64,000 nt of DNA from Methanobacterium sp. PtaB.Bin024 (GTDB lineage: Archaea > Methanobacteriota > Methanobacteria > Methanobacteriales > Methanobacteriaceae). The stretch is from contig MVPY01000101.1 in NCBI GenBank assembly GCA_002067065.1, forward strand, positions 13,777 through 77,776, written 5' to 3'. Within the stretch, counting starts at the first letter, position 1. Each line of letters begins with the position of its first letter. This document shows, piece by piece, positions 21,866 to 30,403 of this stretch. The notes beneath the pieces were generated by a model. It was not told where the DNA came from. It ran no database searches and worked only from the letters and a program-made list of their open reading frames with translations. The position numbers and the translations under genes were made by a program.

Positions 21866-24301
21866 TCAACTCGATTTAGCCTTAACAGGGGGTATATATC
21901 CCTTTAACAGAAGTGAAAGGGTTACAATGGTCACTGAACTTAAAGCCATGGCCAGACCAGCATATTCTGGACGAAATATAATCCCAAATGAGGGGTATAA
22001 CAGTCCAGCAGCCACTGGTATGAGAATGGCATTGTAAGCAAATGCCCAGAATAGATTGAGTTTAATACGGCCCATAACCTTGTCAGATAATTGTATCCCT
22101 GCGGCTGCGTCCACTAAATTGTCTTTGATAAGTACGATCTCTCCACTTTCTATGGCCACATCTGTCCCACTGCCAATAGCTATCCCCACATCAGATTGGG
22201 CCAGTGCAGGAGCATCATTAATCCCATCACCAACAAAAGCCACTATTTCTCCATTATCTTGAAGTCTTTTAACTTCATTGGATTTATCCTCTGGCAAAAC
22301 TCCTGCCAACACCTTTTCTATACCAATCTTTTTGGCAATAGCCTCAGCAGTCTTTTGGTTGTCTCCAGTTATCATGGCCACCCTTAGGCCCATCTTTTTA
22401 AGTTCATTTATGGCCGTGGGGGTGTCTTCTTTTAAAGTATCAGCTATTCCAAGGATACCTGATAAAACATCACCAGTAGCTACTAAAACTACTGTTTTAC
22501 CTTCTTCTTCGATTTTAGAGATTTTTTCTTCATCATCACCTGTTATGTGGATGGTATTTTCTTCAAGGAGTTTCCTGTTCCCTATTAAAACCTTTTCATC
22601 ATTTAGGATTGCTGAAACTCCTTTTCCTCCGAAAGTATCGAATTTTTCTGTATCGAATAATTCAATATCATTATCATGGGCTTTAGTAACCATGGCCTCA
22701 CCCAGGGGGTGCTGTGAATTTCTCTCCACACTGGCAGCGATCTGTAACAGGCTCCTATCGTCAGTAGTGATTCCTATAATATCGGTAACTTCAGGTTTGC
22801 CTTTGGTAAGGGTTCCTGTCTTATCAAAAGTGATGGTGGTTAATTTTCCAGATGTCTCCAATGCTTCACCATCTTTAACCAGTATTCCCAGTTCAGCGCC
22901 ACGCCCAATCCCTACAGTCACTGCGGTGGGTGTTGCCAGGCCCAAGGCACAGGGACAGGCCACCACCAGGATAGATATCAGGACGGTGAGTCCGAAAAGG
23001 AGAGTGCTTCCCAAAAGCAGGTACCAAACTATGAAGGCCACTATGGCTATGGTGAGAACCGTGGGGATGAAATAGGTAACTGCCCGGTCAGCTATCCTCT
23101 GCACGGGTGGTTTAGACCCTTGGGCAGATTCTACCAGTTTTATTATCTGGGATAGGGTCATATCTTTACCAATCTTTTCAGCCTGGAATTTTAAAACTCC
23201 ATTCTGGTTAATGGTTCCTCCAACCACTGGGGAACCATCCTGTTTGAGGACTGGAATGGGTTCGCCTGTGATCATGGATTCATCCACATAACTTTCACCT
23301 GAAACTACTGTACCATCTACCGGTATTTTTTCACCAGGTTTAACCAGTACTTTATTTCCAACCATTACATCTTCTGTGGGTACTTGGGTTTCAACACCTT
23401 CTTTATTGATGATGGTTGCTGTTTTAGCCTGTAAACCAACTAATTTCTTTATGGCAGTTCCGGTACGTCCTTTAGCACGAGCTTCCAGCCATCGGCCTAG
23501 CATTAGGAAACCAGCCAGCATCAGGGCAGTTTCATAGAACATGAAATCAGGGGTGAGTATGATGTTAAAGGTACCCAGCAGGCTGGAGCCATAAGCAACT
23601 CCAATACCCATAGCGTACATAACATCCATATTCAGGGCCTTATTCTGCAGAGAATGATAAGCAGCGGTGAATATAGGATAACTCACATAAATAAATGGAA
23701 TAATTGTTATCAGGAACATGAAATAAGTCATAGGGATGGGTAACATAACTCCTGAGTACATCAACACCATCAAAGGAATTGAAAAGGCAAAAGCCACTAT
23801 TAAACGGTTCCTTTTATCATTGAGATCCTTTTCCCGGGCCCTTTCCTCCTCGCTTTCATCTAATTCTCCTTCCAAACCAAGATATTCATATCCAAGGTCT
23901 TCAATGGCATCTTTCATCTCAGCTACACTGGTCATCTGGGGATTGTAGGTTACATAGGCCTTTTCAGATGCCAGGTTAACAGTTGCCTGGTTCACTCCGT
24001 TAAGTTTGTTTAAAACATCTTCTATGGCCTTAACACACATGGCACAAGTCATTCCACCTACCTTAATGGTGACTTTTTCATTCACCACTCCATAACCAGT
24101 ATCTTCCACCTTTTTTTCTAATTCAAGGAGTTGGAGCTTGTCTGGATCATATTTTACAGTGGCCTTCTCTGTTCCAAAATTGACCTGGGCATCTTCCACC
24201 CCTTCCATATCTTGAAGTGATTTTTCTATGTTCAGGGCGCATGATGCGCAGTGCATACCTGAAATTTTGATTTCTGCCTTTTTTTTAGAATCGTCTGCCA
24301 T
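21866..24301 (-). CDS. copA: Copper-translocating P1B-type ATPase
   Basis: This protein of about 811 aa exports Cu(I). Two N-terminal heavy-metal-associated domains carry GMHCASC (residues 15-21) and GMTCAMC. The membrane metal site is CPC (ACPCALG, near residue 450). The phosphorylation motif DKTGTLT is near 494, the nucleotide-binding SQHPLG lies beyond it, and the hinge GDGINDAPALAQSDVGIAIG is near 694. Eight membrane helices are expected. An upstream in-frame TTG at 24325 would add eight residues, but the ATG at 24301 is more plausible. The YHS miniprotein follows and probably shares its role. No copper repressor gene is evident nearby. Confidence 0.93.
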   Translation of the reverse strand: MADDSKKKAEIKISGMHCASCALNIEKSLQDMEGVEDAQVNFGTEKATVKYDPDKLQLLELEKKVEDTGYGVVNEKVTIKVGGMTCAMCVKAIEDVLNKLNGVNQATVNLASEKAYVTYNPQMTSVAEMKDAIEDLGYEYLGLEGELDESEEERAREKDLNDKRNRLIVAFAFSIPLMVLMYSGVMLPIPMTYFMFLITIIPFIYVSYPIFTAAYHSLQNKALNMDVMYAMGIGVAYGSSLLGTFNIILTPDFMFYETALMLAGFLMLGRWLEARAKGRTGTAIKKLVGLQAKTATIINKEGVETQVPTEDVMVGNKVLVKPGEKIPVDGTVVSGESYVDESMITGEPIPVLKQDGSPVVGGTINQNGVLKFQAEKIGKDMTLSQIIKLVESAQGSKPPVQRIADRAVTYFIPTVLTIAIVAFIVWYLLLGSTLLFGLTVLISILVVACPCALGLATPTAVTVGIGRGAELGILVKDGEALETSGKLTTITFDKTGTLTKGKPEVTDIIGITTDDRSLLQIAASVERNSQHPLGEAMVTKAHDNDIELFDTEKFDTFGGKGVSAILNDEKVLIGNRKLLEENTIHITGDDEEKISKIEEEGKTVVLVATGDVLSGILGIADTLKEDTPTAINELKKMGLRVAMITGDNQKTAEAIAKKIGIEKVLAGVLPEDKSNEVKRLQDNGEIVAFVGDGINDAPALAQSDVGIAIGSGTDVAIESGEIVLIKDNLVDAAAGIQLSDKVMGRIKLNLFWAFAYNAILIPVAAGLLYPSFGIIFRPEYAGLAMALSSVTIVTLSLLLKGYIPPVKAKSS

Positions 24302-24405
24302 TGTTAATCCGGCCTTCAATTTCAATTGATCTTTAATTCAAATTAATTTACAGTTACAAAATAACAAATGTTAAGTTGGTTAAAAGTTATTTAGGGCAAT
24401 TTTTA

Positions 24406-25650
24406 TCAGTTATTGGGCTTTATGATGTCTTTTAGGACTTGGCCTTCCTTCATAACCAGTACTATGTTTTCAGGATTTCCCAATGATTTAATATCATTCA
24501 GTGGGTTGGTTTTACTTATAACCACGTCTGCAAGTTTTCCTTCTTTGATTGTTCCTATTTTATCTTCAATTCCCAGTAGTTGGGATGCTTTTTTAGTACT
24601 GGCCTGTATGGCTTCCATGGGTTCCATTCCTATATCGCATAAAAAGCCAAGTTCCCGTAAGTTCTGACCATGAGGTGCGATACCACTGTCAGTACCCATA
24701 ACCAATTTCACCCCAGCCTGATATGCTTTTTTCATACTTTTCCGGCTGTTTATACACACGTTTTTAGCATCTTCCTGGCTGAAATAGGGAAGTTCTCCCT
24801 TCTCCAGCAGTTCCATGTTACTCACGTTTGCCAGTTGGGTGGTTGTAAGCCAGGCATCATTTTCTAGGAGCAGATCAACGCATTCATCATCAAGATAGGT
24901 TCCATGTTCAATAGATTTTATACCTGCATTTAAAGCGTTTTTAATACCTGCTGATCCATGGGCGTGGGCCATAACTTGTAAATTTCGGGAAGAAGCTTCT
25001 TCAACCATTATCTGCAATTCTTCCTTGGTGAACTGGGGAAAGTCAGGACTGTCATTAGCACTTATCACTCCTCCAGTGACCATAACCTTCACCACATCTG
25101 CACCTGCCCTTAAAACTTCCCTAACTCTTTTCCTGACTTCATCTGCACCATCACAAACCGCGTCAGGCAGTCCAGGATAGGTGGTTTTCACCTCATGGCC
25201 AGATTTCAATCGTGTATCAAAATGTCCTCCAGTTATTGATAGGGGCATTACACTGATCTGAAGGCGAGGACCAACAATTAAACCCTCTTCTACAGCCATT
25301 TTCACCCCATAATCTGCCATACCTGCATCCCGTACTGTGGTAACCCCTGCATCTACAGTTTTTTTCAAATTTTCAACTGCCTGGTAGAAATATAGTGATA
25401 GGGGAGTGAATAAGGGGTCTTCGAAGCGGAACCCTGTGAACATTATGTGTACATGGCAGTCAATAAAACCAGGAAGTATGAACCCACCATTGGCATCTAC
25501 ACGTTTAATTTCACCATCCGGAAGTGTGATGGAATCTTCACTACCACAATCAAGGATTTTCCTATCTTTTATTAGTACTCCTGCGTTTTGCACAGGTTTA
25601 CCACCATTACCATCTATGAGCGTTCCGTTATGGATTAGAAAGTACACCAT
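24406..25650 (-). CDS. Metal-dependent amidohydrolase (imidazolonepropionase/prolidase-like branch)
   Basis: This is a 414-aa amidohydrolase-superfamily enzyme. The first metal pair is in GFIDCHVHIMF. A Lys-containing strand (ADVVKVMVTGGV), HAHGSAGIKNAL, SIEHGTYLD and the Asp of VMGTDSGIAPHG complete the binuclear-type site. The C-terminus IGTIKEGKLADVVI is the usual beta-sandwich. Relatives include Xaa-Pro dipeptidases and Xaa-Arg/Lys peptidases. The substrate is not predictable. It lies upstream of copA on the same strand with about 100 bp between, and no functional link is apparent. Confidence 0.82.
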   Translation of the reverse strand: MVYFLIHNGTLIDGNGGKPVQNAGVLIKDRKILDCGSEDSITLPDGEIKRVDANGGFILPGFIDCHVHIMFTGFRFEDPLFTPLSLYFYQAVENLKKTVDAGVTTVRDAGMADYGVKMAVEEGLIVGPRLQISVMPLSITGGHFDTRLKSGHEVKTTYPGLPDAVCDGADEVRKRVREVLRAGADVVKVMVTGGVISANDSPDFPQFTKEELQIMVEEASSRNLQVMAHAHGSAGIKNALNAGIKSIEHGTYLDDECVDLLLENDAWLTTTQLANVSNMELLEKGELPYFSQEDAKNVCINSRKSMKKAYQAGVKLVMGTDSGIAPHGQNLRELGFLCDIGMEPMEAIQASTKKASQLLGIEDKIGTIKEGKLADVVISKTNPLNDIKSLGNPENIVLVMKEGQVLKDIIKPNN

Positions 25651-25943
25651 GTGATACCATCCTCTGATTATTACATCGATTTTGTTATTTTATCTGTTCC
25701 TTCTAATTGTTATTTTTTTATTTAGTGTTCATAAATTTTATACTGGGCTAATTAATTTCTCTAATAATAATGGAATGATTAATGGAATGATCTTTTTTTG
25801 TGGGTTTATTTGTAAATTCTGGGTTGATCACTCTTATCATGGAAATCATACTTTTGTTTTAGTTGAGATGAGGAATAAAGAAAAAAAATATTAAGGACAT
25901 GAGCTAATATTAACACATATTAAAATGGAGGGGAGGTGAAAAA

Positions 25944-26177
25944 ATGGCAAATCCAATATTAGCCGTGATTATATCTATATTTTTACCAGGAATTGGCAGT
26001 GTTTATGCCGGAAAAGTTATGATGGGAATCGTAATTTTTGTTATATATCTAATTCTAGCGGCAATTTATTATATGCTGTTCATGAGCTGGATAATGTGGA
26101 TATTATTATTCATTGTCTGGATATACGGTCTCTATGATGCGTACACCACTGCAAAAGCAACAGAAGTAGAAGCATAA
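25944..26177 (+). CDS. Small TM2-like membrane protein
   Basis: This 77-aa protein has two to three membrane helices. The N-terminal PILAVIISIFLPGIGSVYAGK followed by a second hydrophobic segment and WIYGLYDAYTTAK matches the TM2/DUF5683-like pattern (FLPGxGxxYxG...D). GGAGGTGA precedes the ATG. It heads a run of small hydrophobic proteins. Function is unknown. Confidence 0.75.
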   Translation: MANPILAVIISIFLPGIGSVYAGKVMMGIVIFVIYLILAAIYYMLFMSWIMWILLFIVWIYGLYDAYTTAKATEVEA

Positions 26178-26178
26178 C

Positions 26179-26203
26179 TTTTTTTTATTTTTTTTATTTT
26201 TAT
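26179..26203 (+). terminator. Oligo-T terminator after TM2-like gene
   Basis: Two long T runs directly follow the stop codon. The next gene begins 20 bp later with its own ribosome-binding site. Confidence 0.5.
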
Positions 26204-26222
26204 ATGTAGAGAGGTGAAAGAA

Positions 26223-26579
26223 ATGGATATCGACTGGGGCGCAGTAATCGTTGGATTTATCCTGTCCATAATCCTGGGAGGCATTTTAGCCGTGATTATC
26301 CCGGGAGTTGGTGCATTGTTAGGCTGGTTAATAGCAGGAATTGTGGTTGGATACATGGTAGGGGGTACTGCTGGCAATGGAGCGGCAAATGGGGCAGTAT
26401 CTGGTTTATTCGGGGCAATAATACTCTCAATATTGCTTTTAATATTTGGAACCCTGATCCTGGGATTAATAGGATTCGCAGCAGCCACAGTGACTTCATT
26501 CATACTGATCATAGGATCCTTAGGGGTTTTGATCATAATGGCAGTTGGAGGAGCTATTGGAGCAGCAATCAAAGGATAA
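26223..26579 (+). CDS. DUF5518-like membrane protein (copy 1)
   Basis: This protein of about 118 aa has about four hydrophobic segments and many glycines. The pattern DWGAVIVGFILSIILGG, GALLGWLIAGIVVGYMVGG, then GAANGAVSGLFGAIIL, and a C-terminal GGAIGAAIKG matches the DUF5518-type proteins common in Methanobacteriales. GAGAGGTGA before the ATG at 26223 is preferred over an in-frame GTG at 26214. Function is unknown. Confidence 0.7.
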   Translation: MDIDWGAVIVGFILSIILGGILAVIIPGVGALLGWLIAGIVVGYMVGGTAGNGAANGAVSGLFGAIILSILLLIFGTLILGLIGFAAATVTSFILIIGSLGVLIIMAVGGAIGAAIKG

Positions 26580-26731
26580 CCAGTAAACCCGTGAACAAAT
26601 TAAAAAAACCTTTTCTATTTTTTTAAGATTTAACTTATATTCTTCAGTTAAGTTTATTTCCCTTGAATCCAACCATATAATAAATTCATATTACTCTGAG
26701 TAATGATGAGCGGATTTGTGAAGGTAAAACC

Positions 26732-27145
26732 ATGATCGATCAAAAAAACACTATTATTGGAGTTGTACTGGGAGTTGCGCTGGTTTTTATTTTGGGAATG
26801 TTAATACCATTCGTGGGTTATATTATAGCATTAATAGTAGCAAGCATAGTAGTTGGATATCTAGTCAACAATAGCATAAAAACAGGAGCCATGCACGGAA
26901 CGCTGGTAGGGTTTCTCACAGGTGTAATCTTTATATTAATAATATACGCCTATCATGCTTTCTCAAAGGAGGTAGTTGGCGGCCTTATACTAATATACTT
27001 AATCTTAGTGCCTATTTTCACTCTTTTAGGATTTGGAGGGGGAATTATCGGGGCAGTGATTAAAGCAAGACAACAAAAAGGATCATTACCTGATGAAGTA
27101 CCAGAACCTGAAAATTCCAAGAAAGATGAAGAAAAAAATGGATAG
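26732..27145 (+). CDS. DUF5518-like membrane protein (copy 2)
   Basis: This is a 137-aa paralogue of the preceding gene. It has the same order of helices (IIGVVLGVALVFILG, YIIALIVASIVVGYLV, GAMHGTLVGFLTGVIF, GGGIIGAVIKA) plus a charged tail of about 25 residues. AAGGTAA precedes the ATG. Function is unknown. Confidence 0.7.
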   Translation: MIDQKNTIIGVVLGVALVFILGMLIPFVGYIIALIVASIVVGYLVNNSIKTGAMHGTLVGFLTGVIFILIIYAYHAFSKEVVGGLILIYLILVPIFTLLGFGGGIIGAVIKARQQKGSLPDEVPEPENSKKDEEKNG

Positions 27146-27208
27146 GTAGATTGTATAAACGAAATTTGTATAAAAGCAAATACAAATTATCTTCATGGTG
27201 ATGCAAAA

Positions 27209-27619
27209 ATGATAGACTGGAAAGCAGTGGGAATTGGATCTGTTGTAAACGCGGTTTTATCTATTGTTTTAACCATTGCATTTTTCCCTCTATTCTTCTT
27301 AGGTCCAATAGTAGGGGGATTATTGGCAACCTACATCGGAGAGGGGGAGAAAAAGGATGCCCTGGCAGAAGGCGTATTAACTGGCATCATAGGCGGGCTG
27401 ATAATTGGAGTACTATTCATAGCAGGATTCGGAGCTTTAAGTGCCATAATTGGACTGGTATTTGCCAAAATCGGTATTCTGGCAGGGACAATGACCCTTA
27501 TTGCAGGAGTCTTCATCACAGTGGTGGTGATGTTTGTAGGGGCAGTTCTGGGTGCAATTGGTGGCGTAATCGGTGCCGAAATCCGAGAAAATGGTCGTGG
27601 TAATGAAATTGAAGTTTAA
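27209..27619 (+). CDS. DUF5518-like membrane protein (copy 3)
   Basis: This 136-aa protein is the third in the tandem set. It begins MIDWKAVGIGSVVNAVL, has the GPIVGGLLATYIGEGEKKDALAEGVLTGIIGG loop, and ends GAVLGAIGGVIGAEIRENG. GGTGAT precedes the ATG. Sequence divergence among the three copies suggests an old tandem amplification. Confidence 0.7.
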   Translation: MIDWKAVGIGSVVNAVLSIVLTIAFFPLFFLGPIVGGLLATYIGEGEKKDALAEGVLTGIIGGLIIGVLFIAGFGALSAIIGLVFAKIGILAGTMTLIAGVFITVVVMFVGAVLGAIGGVIGAEIRENGRGNEIEV

Positions 27620-27620
27620 C

Positions 27621-27640
27621 TTTTTTTATTTCATTTTTTT
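27621..27640 (+). terminator. Oligo-T terminator
   Basis: T7 and T7 runs lie immediately after the stop of the third DUF5518-like gene. Confidence 0.5.
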
Positions 27641-27711
27641 GTAGGTGAGTGGATAACCCTTTAAGTTTTTGGAAAAAATCGATCTAATCAATCTATTGCT
27701 TAATCAGTCTA

Positions 27712-28119
27712 TTATTTTATTTTAATAATTCCTGAATCTGCATCAACTTCCACCAGATCACCATCGACTAAAATCTCAAGAACATCTTCTTCTGGATGGT
27801 CAACCATGGGGATGCTGGCCATGATGGCTCCAGTGGCGATTATAGGCTCTGCTTCTTTGGCAATGATCGCCAGAGGGGCAGTGTTATTCTTAGCCATCTG
27901 GAAGATCACATAGGATCCCACAGTAGATCCTTTACCAGAAGGAATAACCAGTATTTTCCCACTGATATTCTGCTGGTAGAGCTGATGCCCTCTATCTCTA
28001 ACATTCCCAGTATCGGGGTCAACACCACCTAGGAAACTTAAAGGATCATGGGAGATGATAACTTCACCCTCGGCTTTTCCACGGGAAATTTTACGGCACT
28101 GTATAACGTTAGGGGTCAT
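27712..28119 (-). CDS. Phosphomevalonate dehydratase small subunit (aconitase X swivel domain, DUF126)
   Basis: This 135-aa protein is the detached swivel domain of the aconitase X family. Signatures are RKISRGKAEGEVIISHDPLSFLGGVDPDTG, GKILVIPSGKGSTVGSYVIFQM and the end VDADSGIIKIK. In archaea it pairs with a large DUF521 subunit to dehydrate (R)-5-phosphomevalonate to trans-anhydromevalonate phosphate in the modified mevalonate pathway that supplies archaeal lipids. The large subunit gene is not in this window. Confidence 0.85.
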   Translation of the reverse strand: MTPNVIQCRKISRGKAEGEVIISHDPLSFLGGVDPDTGNVRDRGHQLYQQNISGKILVIPSGKGSTVGSYVIFQMAKNNTAPLAIIAKEAEPIIATGAIMASIPMVDHPEEDVLEILVDGDLVEVDADSGIIKIK

Positions 28120-28215
28120 GATTATTCTTCACTCTCCCTGGTATAAAAAAATAGGGGATAAGTTAAAAAAACAAACCCATCCTGATTTGAAAGTTTAAGT
28201 TCTCATCAAACACTT

Positions 28216-29118
28216 TTATTCCAGTTCCAACTCCACTCCACCAATTTTAGGTCGTAAAAAGTTATATAAAAGTGTCATTATGGCGTAGGTTATGAAGATG
28301 ATTATGAAATAACCTACAGTGTCACTTAAAAGGTAACCAACCGCAACCAATGGTTCTCCTACAGCGAAATACATGACGATTTGGGGTATGGAGAATAAAA
28401 AGTTTAAAATGGTTGTAACCATGGCAAGGATCAGGGCCAGGGGAACAGGTTTTATTTTCCTGATTTCAAAGAGGTTATCCTTTACAGAAGAGAATTTAAG
28501 CCGTATACCTCCCATTTTAGGTGCCAAAAAGTTGTATAATAATGCAAAGAGGGCACTGTATACAAAGGTGATTATGAAAACCACTATGGGGGTCAAGATT
28601 ATCATCAAGATTATGCCAATTATTCCCAAGGCACCAAGACCTCCTAATTCTGACACAGCACTGGAGGTGCTTACAGCGGCAATGGCAGCTCCTTGAATTA
28701 TCAACATCATCAGAGGAGCCACTATCAGCATGATCAGGAAGGTCAATATTGTGTAGACCGCGGATAACATTAATGATAACGGAATCACAGGCATGGATAT
28801 GATTTCTTTCATATCCAACATTTCCAGTTTAATACCCCCTACCCTGGGCACCAGCAGATTGTAAACAAGAGCCAGTAAAAATGAGGATAGAATGCTCAGT
28901 AAAAACGATCCCACTGGAAAAATGATAATGATGGCTACTGCAAGTGTTAACAGGATACCAAGGATGGTGCTGGCTGTGGAGGGTAGAAAAACAGCCACCA
29001 CTCCCAGCACTATGATTAATATCAATGCATATATGAGGCCAATAACTGCTGATATTGAAGAGGACATCAGAGTGAAGGGCACAATAGAAACAGATTTTAT
29101 TTCCTTTATTTCTTTCAT
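28216..29118 (-). CDS. Triple-repeat polytopic membrane protein (copy 1)
   Basis: This 300-aa protein is built from three tandem units of about 95-105 residues. Each begins with a short amphipathic piece (VSIVPFTLMSSSIS, MPVIPLSLMLSAVY, VKPxPLALILAMV type), has two or three membrane segments, and ends LLYNFLxPKxGGIxLE. The unit's overall pattern resembles the DUF3566 domain of bacteria (P-x-S/T-L-x-x-S ... LYN-l-x-GG-i-x-L). GGGAGG nine bases before the ATG at 29118 is preferred over the upstream in-frame start at 29157. Function is unknown. Confidence 0.6.
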   Translation of the reverse strand: MKEIKEIKSVSIVPFTLMSSSISAVIGLIYALILIIVLGVVAVFLPSTASTILGILLTLAVAIIIIFPVGSFLLSILSSFLLALVYNLLVPRVGGIKLEMLDMKEIISMPVIPLSLMLSAVYTILTFLIMLIVAPLMMLIIQGAAIAAVSTSSAVSELGGLGALGIIGIILMIILTPIVVFIITFVYSALFALLYNFLAPKMGGIRLKFSSVKDNLFEIRKIKPVPLALILAMVTTILNFLFSIPQIVMYFAVGEPLVAVGYLLSDTVGYFIIIFITYAIMTLLYNFLRPKIGGVELELE

Positions 29119-29306
29119 GTTTTTAAGCCTCCCAATGTGAAATATTAATTTATTCAATGTGTTTTATTAGTAATAATATTTTTCTAATTGGGAGAAAGTG
29201 GAGTATTCTAATTTGACAATATTCAGATTAAAAAGGATTTAATTAAAAGATTCAAAAACTTTCTAAGAAAAATAAAAAAAGGGGGAAATATTCATTTAGG
29301 GAACGT

Positions 29307-30224
29307 TCATTCCAGCACCAGTTTGATTCCACCGATTTTTGGCTGTAGGAAGTTGTAGATTATTGCACCAATGGCAACTATAATGAAGTACATTATGAAG
29401 TACATTATAGCGTACGTTACCAGCCATATTATTGCCACAACAATGTCTCCAGTCATTATGCCGCTTATGAATCCGTAGATTGCACCTAATATTGCGAGTA
29501 CTACTGATAGTGACAGTGCTGCTGGCACCACTGGTATGTTGGTGAGTTCAAAGCCATTTGCTGCTTCGGCGAATACTAATTTCATTCCACCGATTTTTGG
29601 TATTACAATGTTGTAGAATATGGCGAACAGTGCGTATCCAATGAATGAGAATATGAATGTCATTATTGGCACCAGGATAATCCAGAACAGGGCCCACATG
29701 CCGGATATTGCTCCGAAAACTCCGCCAGTTGGAACTGTTGCGTTGGTGGTGTTGGTTGCATTGGCAATTACAGAGCCCACGATAGGTATAGATCCACTGA
29801 TAAGTGAAAGTATTGAGCTACCACCCAGTCCCATGTATAATCCCATGATGAAAGTTAGCACAGCAACTACACAGGCGAGTATAAGGGCAACAGATACCAC
29901 TGGAATTGATTTAACTTCGTCTCCTTCCATACCAAGTTTTATACCCCCTACTTTAGGTGTTATGAGGTTGTATAATAAGGCTGTAACAAAGGCTAATAGT
30001 ATGTTCCAGAAGAACGCAGTTAGTGGATACAGGATAATAATCGCTAACCCTAATACTGTAATGAAAGCAGCAAAGCTACTAGCTCCAGGTATGAATGCAG
30101 CGATGCTTCCAAAGAACAGGACTATAAGAATAGCTGCGATAAAAGCCAAAATTGCGTGTATCGATGAGGACATTAAAGTAAATGGTGCGGCTCTAATATG
30201 TTTAATCTCTTTGATATCGACCAT
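29307..30224 (-). CDS. Triple-repeat polytopic membrane protein (copy 2)
   Basis: This is a 305-aa paralogue of the neighbour. It has the same three-unit build: units start at IRAAPFTLMSSSIH, IPVVSVALILACV and IPVVPAALSLSVV, and end YNLITPKVGGIKL, YNIVIPKIGGMKL and YNFLQPKIGGIKLVLE. GGGAGGTGA precedes the ATG. The gene pair lies tail to head with about 190 bp between. Function is unknown. Confidence 0.6.
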   Translation of the reverse strand: MVDIKEIKHIRAAPFTLMSSSIHAILAFIAAILIVLFFGSIAAFIPGASSFAAFITVLGLAIIILYPLTAFFWNILLAFVTALLYNLITPKVGGIKLGMEGDEVKSIPVVSVALILACVVAVLTFIMGLYMGLGGSSILSLISGSIPIVGSVIANATNTTNATVPTGGVFGAISGMWALFWIILVPIMTFIFSFIGYALFAIFYNIVIPKIGGMKLVFAEAANGFELTNIPVVPAALSLSVVLAILGAIYGFISGIMTGDIVVAIIWLVTYAIMYFIMYFIIVAIGAIIYNFLQPKIGGIKLVLE

Positions 30225-30403
30225 TTTTTCACCTCCCTTTACAATAGATGTTATATTATTTCTACAAGGTCATATATTAAATTTTGCTTTTAAAGGAGAT
30301 AAAAACAGTCAAAATAGGATATTAATAGATTAAAAAGGAGTATCAACTTTTTCAAAAGGAAAATAGAAAAAAGGAGAAATTAATTGAAAATCAGTAGTAA
30401 AGT

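Noticed and set aside
22278..23075. 265-codon open frame antisense to copA
   Set aside because: It lies entirely inside the well-supported copA gene on the other strand; the protein is low-complexity Ser/Pro-rich and has no family features.
25682..25894. 70-codon plus-strand hydrophobic frame
   Set aside because: No ribosome-binding site, AT-driven Phe/Leu/Ile composition, no family resemblance.
29620..30333. 237-codon plus-strand frame opposite the second triple-repeat protein
   Set aside because: It is a shadow of hydrophobic codons read in reverse; the minus-strand gene has repeats, a paralogue and a strong ribosome-binding site.
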